Positions 23,881-37,300 of a stretch of 64,000 nucleotides of DNA are shown piece by piece. This DNA is from Hydractinia symbiolongicarpus (Eukaryota; Cnidaria; Hydrozoa; Anthoathecata; Hydractiniidae). The translations under genes were made by a program, and so were the position numbers. The stretch lies in contig NC_079884.1 in assembly GCF_029227915.1 (NCBI RefSeq), positions 12,398,001-12,462,000 on the forward strand, written 5' to 3'. The notes beneath the pieces were generated by a model. That model saw nothing but the letters and a program-made list of their open reading frames with translations, did no database searches and was not told where the DNA came from. The stretch's first letter is position 1. Each line of letters begins with the position of its first letter.

Positions 23881-24052
23881 TCTCTTTAAGATAGCTGTAT
23901 TTTGTCTGTCTCTGCGCGGACCCCCCGCTGAGTTAGAAAATCGTGCTAACGGAAACACGAATATCAAATGCGATATATTTTTATCCACTTTGTTGCGACG
24001 AGTAAATATAAAGGATAGGCGAACCCGTAGATTTTTCACAGGCAAAGACTAG
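23881..24052 (+). mobile_element. Helitron-like non-autonomous element B
   Basis: It starts TCTCTTTAAGATAGC immediately after the CTAG of element A and ends CTAG at 24052. It is 172 bp long, the same length as the inverted copy at 24964-25135, and shares an interior ('atatcaaatgcgatatattttta') with it. The 3' hairpin is damaged. Confidence 0.65.
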
Positions 24053-24110
24053 TCTCTATAATAACCGTCGTCTGTCTTTTCGTGCGTCAAAAGCGACTTG
24101 TGTTAACCAC
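24053..24110 (+). mobile_element. Helitron-like element C, 5' fragment
   Basis: It begins TCTCTATAATAACCGTCG directly after the CTAG of element B and loses similarity after about 58 bp. This is the third head-to-tail unit in the run. Confidence 0.5.
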
Positions 24111-24393
24111 GCACGAAATTGCGCACAGCTCTTTGATCTTTTTGCTACGCAATTTAAAATTCTATTTTAAATTGTCTTTTGCGTAATTTTTTGTTCCTTC
24201 GATGCAGTTTCTTTGTTATAAATAACTACGGTCAAAGTTGCGGACAATTACTTTGCGTTGTCTATTTCATTGAAAAAGTTTTAATTATTCGCGCCATTTC
24301 AAGGAAATTACCAGAAACAAGTTTTTAATAATAGAGGGAGAACAATAAATTTTAGAAAGAATTTGTTTGTTCTAAACATGAATGTGAAATTTA

Positions 24394-24546
24394 TCTATAT
24401 TATAATACCCCTATACGTCTGTCCGTCCGTCCGTCCGTCTGTCTGTCACGCAAAATGGTAGCTTAGCTATGCAGTAGCGAGACGCACGCAATGCGGTATA
24501 AAAAGGACGGGCGAACCCGTGGATTTTTCCACGGGCTAACGACTAG
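24394..24546 (+). mobile_element. Helitron-like non-autonomous element D
   Basis: It starts A|TCTATATTATAATACC and has a (GTCC/GTCT)n core. The perfect 20-bp hairpin CCCGTGGATTTTTCCACGGG is followed by CTAACGACTAG. It is the best-preserved 3' end in the window. Confidence 0.7.
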
Positions 24547-24892
24547 TTTTGTAAATTTTGTTTCATCTTCAACCATTTATATTTTTAATGACAACAATAA
24601 ACCTGGATGTGATTATTTTTTTTTGCTGAAAACTGTTTTTTAAACTGAACAAAAAGTGTAAGAAAATGTTAAACTTAGTTTTTTAAAAGCTATTTGCGGG
24701 GAGGAGCCTCTTTTTTACATCAAACTCAGGCCGTAAAAATGCAAAAATTTTTGTTAAATATATGAACACTACTTCCGATAAACTATACTATAAAAAATAA
24801 AAAAGTATAGATTACACTGCTTCCGTGTATATTTCCAGGGACCATGACTACCGCAGAGTAATTTAATTAACAGATGCGCGAAATAATTACGT

Positions 24893-24923
24893 CAGTGGAT
24901 TGTTCCAAGGGTTAATGACTAGT
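24893..24923 (+). mobile_element. Helitron-like 3' end fragment
   Basis: The degenerate terminal hairpin 'cagtggattgttccaaggg' is followed by 'ttaatgactag'. No clear 5' partner could be delimited. Confidence 0.45.
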
Positions 24924-24963
24924 CATATATAATATTCATATTAATTATAAACAATATTAATAA

Positions 24964-25135
24964 CTAGTCGTTGCCCGTGGAAAAATCCACGGGTTCGCCC
25001 GTCCTTTATATTTACCCGTCGCAACAAAGTGGATAAAAATATATCGCATTTGATATTCGTGTTTCCGCAACATGATTTTCTAACTCAGCGGGGGTCCGCG
25101 CAGAGACAGACAGACGACGGCTATTATTATAGAGA
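24964..25135 (-). mobile_element. Helitron-like non-autonomous element F, inverted
   Basis: The minus strand reads TCTCTATAATAATAGCC to CTAG, 172 bp, with the perfect hairpin CCCGTGGATTTTTCCACGGG. The interior is shared with element B, so the two are inverted copies about 1 kb apart. Confidence 0.7.
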
Positions 25136-25211
25136 TAGAAGTTTTCTTCAAAGTAAAAACAAGCAACGCATGTTACATCAGCCATCTTAAATTTAAAACA
25201 ATCGTGGTTTA

Positions 25212-25314
25212 ATAGATCCACGGGTTCGTCCGTCCTTTTTTTACCGCATTTCTCTACTGCGGTTACCATTTTGCGTGACAGACAAACAGACGTTTACGGC
25301 TATTAATATAGAGA
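25212..25314 (-). mobile_element. Helitron-like element G, 3' truncated
   Basis: The minus strand starts TCTCTATATTAATAGCC and carries the GTCT core and the 'ggacgaacccgtgga' segment, but the second half of the hairpin and the CTAG are missing. Confidence 0.55.
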
Positions 25315-25724
25315 TACAAAATAAGCATGGGGACCGAAAGTATTTTCAGGGGTTTATTAGCGTGGGTGACGATATAATGTATTAACAGCTGCAATTTTGA
25401 TTAGTATAAGGGGAAATCATTGGTCCGTGAGAAATTCTACGGGTTTTCCTTACAGCAAAGTACTCTGCAGAGGACTTGAAATAAAGCTGCACGCAGATAT
25501 TGAACACACAAAATAGGGGACGGCATCTTAGTTGAACTCGCGTCAGGGCGCAAGGTTTGCTGCTAAGCAAGATGTCGCAGTGAGATTAAAATGGCTTTCA
25601 TTTTTAACGGTGGTGTAAGAATGAATTTCTCCCCCACATGTTGTTTTTCAGAACATGTACTACTGTTTTGGAAAAAGGTTAAATTAATGGTGAGACGTTG
25701 GCTCACACTTTTCCTGTAGGATAC

Positions 25725-25943
25725 ATGAAAATGGTTGTGTCATGTACGATAATCTTCGTAATAGTCATTATAGTTGCCCAGCAACCATCCGTGGTATCCC
25801 ACAGGATGCCATCCAGGACGGCACTCAGTTGCAACTATGCTAGTAGAGATGTTTGTTACCCCCTTAAACATATCCCTATCCCTATTAAATTAAGTAGAAA
25901 ACCGGATATTATCTTAAAAATAATCACCAAAAACGAGTATTAA
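25725..25943 (+). CDS. Candidate small secreted peptide
   Basis: A single open frame of 72 codons starts with a strong signal-peptide-like stretch (MKMVVSCTIIFVIVIIVAQQ). A short mature region follows with two Cys, a Pro-rich stretch (YPLKHIPIPIKLSRK) and a stop. No splice sites are needed, and no homologue or neighbour supports it. It could be a real short gene or a chance open frame with a hydrophobic start. Confidence 0.25.
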   Translation: MKMVVSCTIIFVIVIIVAQQPSVVSHRMPSRTALSCNYASRDVCYPLKHIPIPIKLSRKPDIILKIITKNEY

Positions 25944-25949
25944 TAACGG

Positions 25950-28380
25950 TGTTGTTAATATCACAACCTGGTAAAACACCAAAAACAAAATCTTGTATCA
26001 AAACGTACAATTTCAGAACAGTTTGGTTCTATAAAAGTCACACCACTCACTGACCAAATCACAATCACCTCCCGGAATTGACAAAAATCTACCTTATCTG
26101 CAAGACGGCAAAATGCGACCAATTTAGACTTTTTTATCAATCATTTATACCGATATTTTGTTTTGGCACTAATTTTCGCGGCCGATACCCGCTCTTATTT
26201 TTGTGCATTTAGAACTAACAATGAGATATTTTTTATCTTTTTGAGTTGGCATTGTTATGTACTGATAAGGTAATTGGCAACTTCGTTTCCAGGACATGCT
26301 GTCTAAGAAATATCAAATAGAATTATATTGCCGATGATGATCTCGGTTTCATCATAATGTAATAGAAGCTTTATTTTTGGATGTATTTGCTATGGAAATA
26401 ACTTTATAGACAAAAGTTAGCTTTTTAAAAGCTTTCTTAGAGCCATTCGCAAGAGAAAAAATTTGCTGTTAATTCGTTCAATGTTACGCTTTATACCTAA
26501 TAAACTGGAGATGCTAACAAATGCCAGGGAAGATTTTTTGTTAGACTTAGATGATATGACGTGCTACATTGACCAAAATTTATCACTGCATTCATCATGT
26601 AATTTTGTATTAGACAGAAATGGTGTATTGACCGCGCATAAATAAGTGTTTTCAGACCAATTGAAATCACCCATGGACTGTGCATCGGCGTTGTGTTGGG
26701 AAACCAGGTAAAGCGATGCGATGCGTAAGTTAACACCGTTGAAGTGGAAGGGGATGAAGAGCAAACCGTTAAAGTTCCTGTTACGCATACGTGCTAATTA
26801 ACGTAGATATCGCAGAAATCTAAAAATCCGACATTTTTATTTTCATGAGTCTATTATAGATGAACTACTGACTTAAAAAAATCACATAATTAAAAGGGAT
26901 CAGGAAATTTCCATTTTTGTTTACGTAATTCATCTATTTTTCTTTCATTGCAGCGCCTTCCAAATCTCATAAGCAAAATCAAAATCAAACAAAAAATTGA
27001 AGTTGTTTTAACACTCACATTAAGGCAACAGATAAATAAATTTCTTGAAAAAAATAAAAAAATAACCATCAAAAAATCCGTATAGACGGATACAGCGAAT
27101 ATTGATCGATACGGCGCCCTAATCAAATTTGTTGTTACCGCCGCGGAACTCTCATTGTATTTTAAACACTCTCACCCAGAGGTGTAAGCGAAAAACTAAT
27201 ACAGGGCCGCTCCCTGCATCCTTTCCGTCCCCATAATAAATATACCTTGTTAGTCAAAAATTCATTACACACGTAACTAAATTTTATACCGGCGTAGAAT
27301 TTTTTACCGCCTTTTCTTGCTGATTTTAGCTTATCCTCTATATAGTGTATTACGGACATTCATGCCACGAAAATCTGGGCACTAGCGAATTGGTTATCAC
27401 TTGAAAACCCTAACAGAGCGTATTTATTTGCTATGAAAATCGTGGAACTGCACAGACTCAGCTTTTTTAATTTTTAAACTTCGCAGTAATTTGAAGGAAG
27501 AATCTTCAGTACTGACATAAGAGTGTATATTATCATGAAGACACGAGATTCAAAAACTAAACTTGGTTAATAATTTCTTCAAGAACTAGCTACCTATTTT
27601 TCAGTCCGGCTAATAAACTTAATGTTGGCTATACGAAGATAGCTGTCAAAAAAGAGAAACTTTTGTAGCTATTTAGATCGCAAGTATTTACTATTGTCTT
27701 ACAAATAAAACAGTGTCGAAAAAGAGGTTCTTTTCTTTTCTTTCTTCATGGGGCGCAATTAAAACAAAAAGAGGAAGTAACAACCAGCATCCAGTTTTAG
27801 TCAGTTTTAACCAAACTAGCTAGTTATCAGGAGAGACGACAAACATGTTGATTTGTTTCCCACGTTCGGCAAAGAGTCGGAAAGAAAATAATTTGCATTC
27901 ATAAAAAATTTAGCATGGATTATTTTCGATGCATTACTGAACAACTCTAAGTTCTCTCATTATATCCCTGTATAACACAGAGTCAATGTAATACAGCAAA
28001 ATTGTAGTGACTCACACGCTAAAATTCATGAGCCCCTTTTTAAACGGTTGTGACTAGTTCAAACTTAAAATATTATTTGAAGCTATCCAGCTACTACGAA
28101 TGTTCAATCAAGTCTATAAAAATTAGCGAAATAACAGTTGTGGAACGCGTGAATATTTCAGTTCGTGTCGTGATTAAGAATTCGTCACCAGGTCCTTTTC
28201 GTATCTACATCAAAACGGTGATAAAAATTTGTTCAGGCGTTGTTTTTCAAGATGAAAATCAAATATTCCAGTCTTGCAAATGTTATCAAACACACAAGCC
28301 AAGGTAACATTGACTTCATCGGCTTCTCCAACTCTGACGTCATCGGAAGAAGCACGTGACACAACAAACAAAGAACGGGG
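25950..28380. other. Gene-free stretch downstream of CDC73
   Basis: Beyond the CDC73 stop codon no further gene was recognised. Short open frames near 26470-26790 look partly protein-like on both strands but match nothing I know. No tandem array of note. Confidence 0.45.
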
Positions 28381-28387
28381 CAATTTT

Positions 28388-31300
28388 TCAAAACCTTAAG
28401 TTCGGCTTGTTTTTCGTTAAAAATCTAAAGAAAAAAGGCATGTAGCTACACTGTCCATGGGGAAAATTGCAAACGAGTTTCCCCAGTTCTTTTAAGGTAC
28501 CATAAGGTACCTTTTTTTGAGATCTCCAATTGCCAGATTGTTTAAAGTTTTTAAAAAGAAATGAATTAAATTTTTTTAACGCAAAAGTTCCAATTGCCAG
28601 ATTGTTGGTTACATTTGAAACAGAGTTTTCAAAAAACAAACTAAAAAAAAATCTTTTTTAACACAAAAATACCAAGATCTTTTTGTCAAAGATATACTCA
28701 CTTTTCGAGAGATTCCCAGAATTTCAACATGGTAGCTCTATCCATGTGTCGTCTGTTTCGGTTAAACTAAGGACACAGAAGAGAACAATAGTGTGATGTG
28801 CTAACCAGCATTTTACTTCCTCTTTGCATTTAGTAACAAATCATCCTGTTTTTGCGTTCGGTATTAAATAACAAATTATCAAATGATTAAAAAAACAGCG
28901 AGGAAAATGTATACAGCCGAGTAATAACACAACTTGGGTTACCATTATTCCAGCTAATCTAGACTTGCCTCTACATGACTTGGATTAAATAATAGTGGGA
29001 CCGAACCTAAATTTTTAACTAGTTTAGCACAGCTTGTAATACAGTCCAAACAAGATAAAGAAAATATCAAGTAAAATAATCAATTATACAACAGCTTACT
29101 GTGAGTATTTGTACATCCCACTTTTGGACGTTAGGGTCTGTCTTCATATCTTCGTATTTTACGTGAAACGCTTTTACTATAAATTTCAAGGACAATTTAA
29201 TGATTCCAAGGGCAACAGTCGAAACAAAAATTTAAACTATCAAGTTAATGATTATGATACTTCGAATAATCTTAATGCTTTTACAATAAAGTTTCTAGAA
29301 ACGTTTAATTTTACTGAGAGAGTAAAATGTGTAGCACTTCGCTAAAACTTTCATGCGTTAACTAACTGGGTACTAGCGCAACGCGAGAAAATAAAATTGC
29401 CAACAAATAAATCCTTTTCTTGTTTTAACCCTAACTGCTTAAAAATTTTGAGACGTATATACACAGGAGCAATACTAATGAACTAGGGTTTCAGTTTAAA
29501 TAATCAAGACAGCACGTCTTGCTTACTTTTTGTGAATATATCCGTCGGTGAACCATCTGGTAATAAATACGGCCAGCCTTTGAACTGCCAAGTTGGTCCT
29601 TGCACAAAAACTGCAGCGACACGATTCCTAAAGTGCAATACAAAAGAGCTTGTAGAGTGTAAGGTTAAATACTTCTATTTACTGTTTATTTTATTTACTA
29701 TTTCATTAATGTCTCCTCTTAACTCAAATTCCACAAGAGATCCTGAACATAGACACTAACCATTCATTAGTTTGTAGTTTTAACGGTTGATCGACAACAC
29801 GGAATGGAACCGTCACCGTTTGCATTTGACCGTTAAGCAAAATATCCTTTTTACGCTGAACCAAAACCTCGTTCTCTTTTATAGTGCCCAGTCTCTTCTT
29901 CTCTTCGACACTGACGAATCTAAAATGAAGAGAAATATTTGATGTGATCTAGTTTGCAATACGTATAAAAAGATGAAAAGAAGAAGGAAAAGCCCAGATA
30001 TGCTAGAATAAAATATTATAATATAAAATTAAAAACGTTTCTCCCCCGACATCCGACATCCGACTTTCATTTGTTCATTGCTCGTACAGAACAGAAACCT
30101 TACTTGTAATCTTGCAACAAATCTTTTGAGTTTAAAAGAGATATGAGAGAAGTAGCCGCGGACGGTACGATGACAATCGGTGTTTTCGATTCTATGAAAA
30201 TTAAATTGACAAAATTCAATAAAGAGAAAAAAATATACTTAATAAACAATAATGGACGTTGAGTTTACAACCGTGAGTAGATGGGATAAGAATTTTTTAG
30301 TTCGGAACAATTTAACTAACCTATCGGAATTAATTTTTTTTCGCTGACGTGAATTCGAAAGGCTGTACATGTGCATTGAGCTCTTTTAAAGTTTAAAGAT
30401 CACACTCTTTGGTTGTTACATTTTGTTCCTTTTTATTAGTCAGTCTTACTTGGTTAAACATCAATTATTTCTCAATTATAATAGAGAATATCAATACAGA
30501 AAAACACCATACAGTGATTTATGGTGAAAGTGTTCTGGTAAAGGTTATGTAAATTCGGTATTGCGGTGAAGGCGTGCGATAACAAACAACCTCACCTCTT
30601 TTTTGTGGCTTCCCAGGGCTTTGAGAACCTAAAAGTACAAATGTGAATTTAGAACACATTGTTTGCAGCAAACAAACAAACAAACAAAATGAAGCAATTT
30701 ATATTCACCTGATCGAGATTTAGGTGCAGAACGAGGAAGCGGTGTTGGCTGCGTACGTTGGCTTTTACCTTCCTATATTTAAAATATATAAAAACTTAGT
30801 ATATAGTTTTTTTAACTTTCAAATATTACCATTAATGAAAGAATCTCGTGCGTACCTTTACACTCTGCAAACTGAGACCATGAAATGTCGCCATTGTGTC
30901 AATTTTAAACCCTTCCGTATCTACAAAAAATGGCAAACGTGTCAATCTCAAATTTCTCAAATTTAAGAAAAAAACAAACATTTTTCTTAATAAACTATAA
31001 AAAATTACCTATTGGAGTGATTAAATGTAACCTCGAAAGCTAGCACATACTTTTAGGGAGATGCAGGCCTTAGGAATATTTAAGTTTTAGGGAGAAGCTG
31101 GTTTTCTCAAAGTATGTCAAAATATAGTGAAAAGCATTTTTAAACTTTAGAAAGAAATGATGTATTTTTTAAATTCGATTTTTCTCTTAAACTTGCTATA
31201 TCTAAGCATTGTTAGCAAAATGATTTTGGTCCCTTCAGTTCGTATCATTTAACTAAACAACGCAGAAGAAAACTTAAAGAGAAAAATAGTCTAGTCAAAC

Positions 31301-34300
31301 ATGATAAGCATTCTCATTCATTTTTTTTAAAAACAACATACACTCTCACATTAGGGTTTGCTTACCCTTTTGACTGTCAAATCTTTCTTGATCATAACGA
31401 TCATATCTATTTACAGTAGCCGGCTTTTTGACTAAATCCTAAACAAATCAACATTAAAGCATTAAGAAAACATTAGAAATGGCTATACTCTGGGCTATAT
31501 CGAAGATGCTTTTTTCAACAATTGAAAGAGCTTGTACTGCAATCTTTCGCATTTTCATTCCCGTTCATCTCGAGCATATGTTTACATTCCAGATAAAGGT
31601 CGTACTAAACCACTACAGTTATAGTAGAGTGGTCACTTATTTTAACAAGTGAGCGTGAGAAATTCTTTAGAGGTATTCCCGGAGTTTTAAACCTTTTCCA
31701 AGAAGTGATCTGGCTGACAAAAACAAAAAAAATTAATGGCAAAAGATGTACGTAAAGAGTTGGTCTTGACTGAAACAAAAAAAAACAAAAAAAAACCAGA
31801 AAAAAACAGAAAAAAAATATTTTTCAATGTTTATTTTAATGTTAAACTTTCCAGAAGTAGATTCCATTACTAGAAGTTGGGAGGAGTAGTGGCTATCCTG
31901 TAGTATGTCCCACTGTATAGTAAACACAGAATTAGTTACCTTTACTACCGGTGCAACCTCAGGAGCTTGTTCTTGCGGGGCAGCCTTACCATCTTCCTGT
32001 GCTTTTATCGATGTAAGAATAGCAAGAATATTTTTCAGAAATTGCTGAAACAGAAGGTTAGGTTTTATTGCGAAGTATACTGACCATGGCAAAAGAAATT
32101 AAGGTAATAGTGACCAGCTTTTACCTTTCCATTGCTTTGAAGAACACTGGTTCGTGTACGTAATTGTCGCTCTCTGCTAAGTATATCTTTTGTCATGTCG
32201 TTGTCAATATCAACCATGAAATTGGATACAACTTGTGTCTGTTCAGGCTAAACACACACAAATTAGAGGCTAGATAGGATTAATTATTTGCAAATTTTGC
32301 GGCTTTTTGCTATTTTTTGTTAATAAAATCCTTAAAAAGGCGCCATCCCTAAAACATCCACTTTCTGCGAAATTTATAGAAATAAATTTAATTAACTATA
32401 CATGTCTTTCTTATGGGCTTTTCAATATAGTCGTATGTATACAACTATTTCTTTGTTTTTATACAATTTTGTTGACCATTCTTTTATAGCCTTTATTTAG
32501 TGAAAATTAAAATATAATCACATACTACGCATTCGCAAAAATTAGTCTTAGTTAAACCACGAGAAAAATTAATTGCAAACATTTAACTTGGTAAAGTACA
32601 CAGACATTACTGGAGATTTTTAGGTTTGTGAGAAGCAACAAGTTGGTTAGCTTGTGCTGTTATTGCAAAAAAACAAAAAACAAACAAACAAGTGTGACAG
32701 TAGGAAGAACAAAAGAAACAACATACAACTTGTGGAACTTCTGGATTGTAGTCTTCGTCTCCTTTGATTGTCGCTCGCTTTCTTGTCATAATTTTTCGTT
32801 TAATTTCTGCGATACGATCAGTAGACATGACATCATTCAGACCACTTTTTTGACTAAAAACAACAACAATATTTACTTTATAGCGAATTAGAAATAATTA
32901 AGACCATGACAAAAATTGAGTACAGTTTTAGCGAGGTATCTTGAAATTCAAATTCAATTATCGAAATATACCAGTATATATGTCACAATGAGCTACCTGC
33001 TTTGCAAATTGTAACATTTAACGTGGTAATGCGTACATGTTCCCAAAAAATTTTGATCAACTTGTGTCAACACAACTTAAAATTTGGTAGTGGTAATCCA
33101 CAGAGTGAACAAGATTTCACTTTGGACAACGATAATGCATAAGCATGTTTAGCCATTGAACCGGTACTGTATTAGCAATTCATACACAGACAGAAAACAG
33201 AAAGTTTAGAGAGCACTTACTCCTTCAAAAGATTTTCTGTCGTGATAGCACCTTCTGGTTTCTTTTGCAGTTTCATTGACAACCATTCCTAACAGAAATT
33301 CACATCTATAGTATAAACTTCTAACAACTTAAATGCATTTCAAAGTCAACAACCTTCTAAAGCAAATGAAATCACCCAAATTTAACCAACATGAAAAATG
33401 GAGTCCATTGAATTGTGCTAAAACTTACTTATAAGGAACAATTACCATAAGGAAATATAAAAGAAAAACAAAAGGGAAGCATCATATTGTAAAGAGGAAA
33501 ATGGGTTAAGTTTAAAAATTGCTTGGTTTGTAAGTTATAAATCTCAATTTTAACTCAATTTACATTATTACCTTTAAGTCTTGCTTTTGTTGTAAGGAGT
33601 CCTAAACATAGTAACAGAGATAGTAAATGATTACAAAATTAACAAGGATTCCAAAAAAGAAAAACAATAAATAAAAAAATGGTCTATACAAGGTGAACTT
33701 TAATAGACTGTGTGGTACATATTATAGAAGATCTAGTGCTTTTTAGTCTTTTCTTAGGAACACACAGCTAATACCATTACAAGGAAACTTACGGCAATAA
33801 TGATTACAAGAATTTTTTTTTTAGTTTTTTTCAGTTAATCAATTTGTCGGTTGTTTGAACTCACGACAGCATTCAGCTTTTACTTTTGGTTGATAAAAGT
33901 TCATAGAGGTAACAAGCTATTAGTTTTCTGACAAAATACGCAAATAAGTTTTGTAATCTTTTTTGTTTATAAAAAGTACGAATAATAAGTAATATATCAA
34001 ATTTTTGCCTACATGTTTTCAACATTGCTGTAGCTAAAAATTTTTCAAACAAGAAAATTTTGTTATCATGATTTATATTTTGTTAGGCAACAAAAAGGTT
34101 AAAATAATTTTTTTCGTTAAAAAAAACAATATTGCCCAAAATTTTTCACCTTTGGAAACAAGGAAAGTAAAATTTGAGGATATCAAGACTTTATGCTTGA
34201 TTCAAGCATAATCGTAAGAATTAAATGACTTATTTGGATCTCTGTGTGTTCCTCCCAATAGAACCTATTACATATACATGCTACAGGTAATCACAAACGT

Positions 34301-37300
34301 GAGAACTTACATCAGATTTTAGTTTTTTGCTTCCTTCTGTAGAAGTTTCATCACCAGCTCTCTTTACTCCTAAATATATAATATTGTTTAACACATGTCC
34401 AGATTCCAGTTAAAACAAAAGATTAAAATTTATATAAAATATGTACCAATCGATGCAGTTCTGGAAAGTGGCAACTCCAATGGGGCGCTTTTGTCGATGT
34501 TTGCTGATGTTTCTGAAAAGGTAATAAAAAAAAACTGCATAAAAAGCCATAAAAACCTCATCGGAAGAAAGAAGGGAACACTTAATATGTTTACTGTTGT
34601 ACCTTTTTCTCCATTTAGATAACCTAGTAAATCCTAAGGAAAAAAGGCAAATTTATTAGCCTATGAATATTAGGTGAGCACATTTTTGATTTTTTTTGCT
34701 GATTGATGTTGACGTACATAGGTTTAACAAATAATTCATTTTAAAAATACTGTAAGTTACCTTCCTGTCGGGAAAACGTACAACTGGGACATTGGCTGCC
34801 TGAAATACAAGACACACAGTGTGAGGCATACTTTACAACATTAATTATATCAGTAACCTTTATCATAACTGTATAATGTAAATTAACTAGGTAAGTAAGC
34901 AATTGTTTGTAGGCACATAACAAGAATGAAATAAGTATCTGATACATCCCAACCATTAAAATACCAAGATATAATCTTTGAGTAAACCCAAAAGGTCAAT
35001 ATGACCTGTTTTTGATGGACAAACTACCCAATTCAACCCAACACTTTACTGTCCAATGTATTCATATTTTTAGAAAAGTGAGGTGAAATAAAGCAAATTC
35101 AGTTAATTCAGTATTAACTTAACTGTAAACGTAAATAAATATTACTATACTTACGCCAGCTCTTTGTACGTAAATTGGATGTGATAAATGAACATTTTTG
35201 AGTAAGAAAAGAAGAGCTTCAAGTGCATAATATTCTTTCGGGGTGGTTCTGAATAAACAACAAAAATAATAATATATAGCACAATGAACTACAGCACAAG
35301 CAAAACAGAAAACAGTGCAATCACAAATTGAGGTCCTAAAATAAAGACTTTTTAATAGAAGACTAGCTGTTTCCCGTGGAAGAATCCACTGTATTCCATT
35401 TAATTTATGTAGCAGATATATGTCCCTCAAAAAACAAACAATACAGCAGTGCGCATCTTACATCTGCATTATTATATAAATGACCAAAAAAATTAAAGGT
35501 TTTTAACAACTGCAGTATTTATGTGACATTTAAATTTAAATCTACTAAAATTACTTGCTCTGACCATCTGACAAATGCGAAAATTATTCGGAAAGAAGTT
35601 TCCAAAAGCATTTCAACATACATCTCACCCATAAAATTTAAATCACTCAAAACGCCACATATATACAAAAAAGCTGATCAATGTCAAACACAAATCTCTC
35701 TCATTGTATATGTTAAAATCAGTTAGTTTATTGCAAACCCTGCCAAAGGTTGACACACAATGTGAAAAATAAACAATAAATTGTGCCTCTGACAGAATTT
35801 TTTATCTAAGGTGTAAAAAAAGGGATTTGCAAGGACAAATTATAATGCAATAAAACATTATTTGATATATTGCATACAGTCCTTCCTCACCAAACTTTAG
35901 ACAAAATGCCAACAAAATAACGGTGTTTAAATCTAAAATTAATAAAGTCCTTTTAGCAATTTGCATGCTGTTTTCCCATCAATAAAGTAAACAAAATTTC
36001 AAATCTCACATAGTATTCTGTCACAAATTTTCATAAAATATATATATAAGTCATAATGAGTCATGTTAAACAACAGCAATCAATCTGTATATAAGTTCAT
36101 TTTATGTCAATTTTTGCACCAATTTTGCAACACAAAATACAAATTCTAAATAATACTAAAATCTCTTATTTTGGTCCTTCGCATACCGACGGTCTCCCAC
36201 AAAAGTTTAATCAAAATGTAAAAAATGAGAGGTAACGACAAAATCAAAGTTTGCAAAATTCAATTATTTCGGTACATATATCTACTGCATATGCCCTCTA
36301 AAACAATATTTTAATCCAAAATGCCTAAGAAAGACAGTTTGCAACAAAAATCAGTTATTTCGATAATATTGCATACACTCTTTCCTCACAAAAGCTTCAC
36401 AAACTGTAAAAAAAAGAATGGTAGGGAGTGCTTCTGATTCAACAAAAAACGTTTTTTTGACATATTGCATCTAGCCCTTACCCATTAAATCTTACACAAA
36501 ATTTCCAAAACTATATACAATTTAGAACACATCAAATTTAAATCGAGAAGGATCAGTCATTTCGATATATTGCACCGAGTCCTCCCCAGTAAGAATTTAT
36601 ACAAAATATAGAAAAACGAAGCTTGCAAGGTGTAAAATTGAATTCTTCTTCTGTGTATATATATATGGTCCTTCCTCGCAAAATTAACAAAAAATGTCAA
36701 AAAGGTTCAGATATAACATCTAACACAACAAAAATCAGTTCTATCAGTATATGTCATGCCATTGTCTTCCACCAAATGTTCCCCTTAAAGTTTCACAGAC
36801 ACAGCCTGTAAATTAAAAACAACTAAGATCAGGTATTTTGGTCTATTTTATACCATTCTGTTCCAAATAACTTATAAAATGTAAAAATTGAGTGGTAAAA
36901 CAGAAATTTGCAAAATTCCATTTTTTTATATGCATGTATATTATATGCCTTCTACAACAATAAGTTAATTCAAAATGTCAAAAAGAAGAAAAAAATAGCT
37001 TACAAAGAGTATAAAATTGAAATCAACAAAGTAGCTCTTTTGGTGTATTAAATATAAGCCATACGCACAAAAGTTTACACTAAATGTAAGAAAATGGTTG
37101 TGTTTAGTAATTCTAAATTAAGAAAAGTCAGTTCTTTTAGCATGCTGATTAAGGTTTTTGCCCACAAATTCTTACATGAAAATGTCAAAACCACAATATG
37201 AAACAAATTAAATTTACATTTTAAAAATAAGTAATTTCCGAACTTTATTTTCAGAATATTTGGAGGAAAAGAACTTCGCAAACCAAAAAAAACCAGGAAA

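Noticed and set aside
26470-26790. Possible retroelement endonuclease remnant (GDFNW on the minus strand)
   Set aside because: Only a four-residue resemblance to the endonuclease GDFN motif, without the surrounding conserved blocks.
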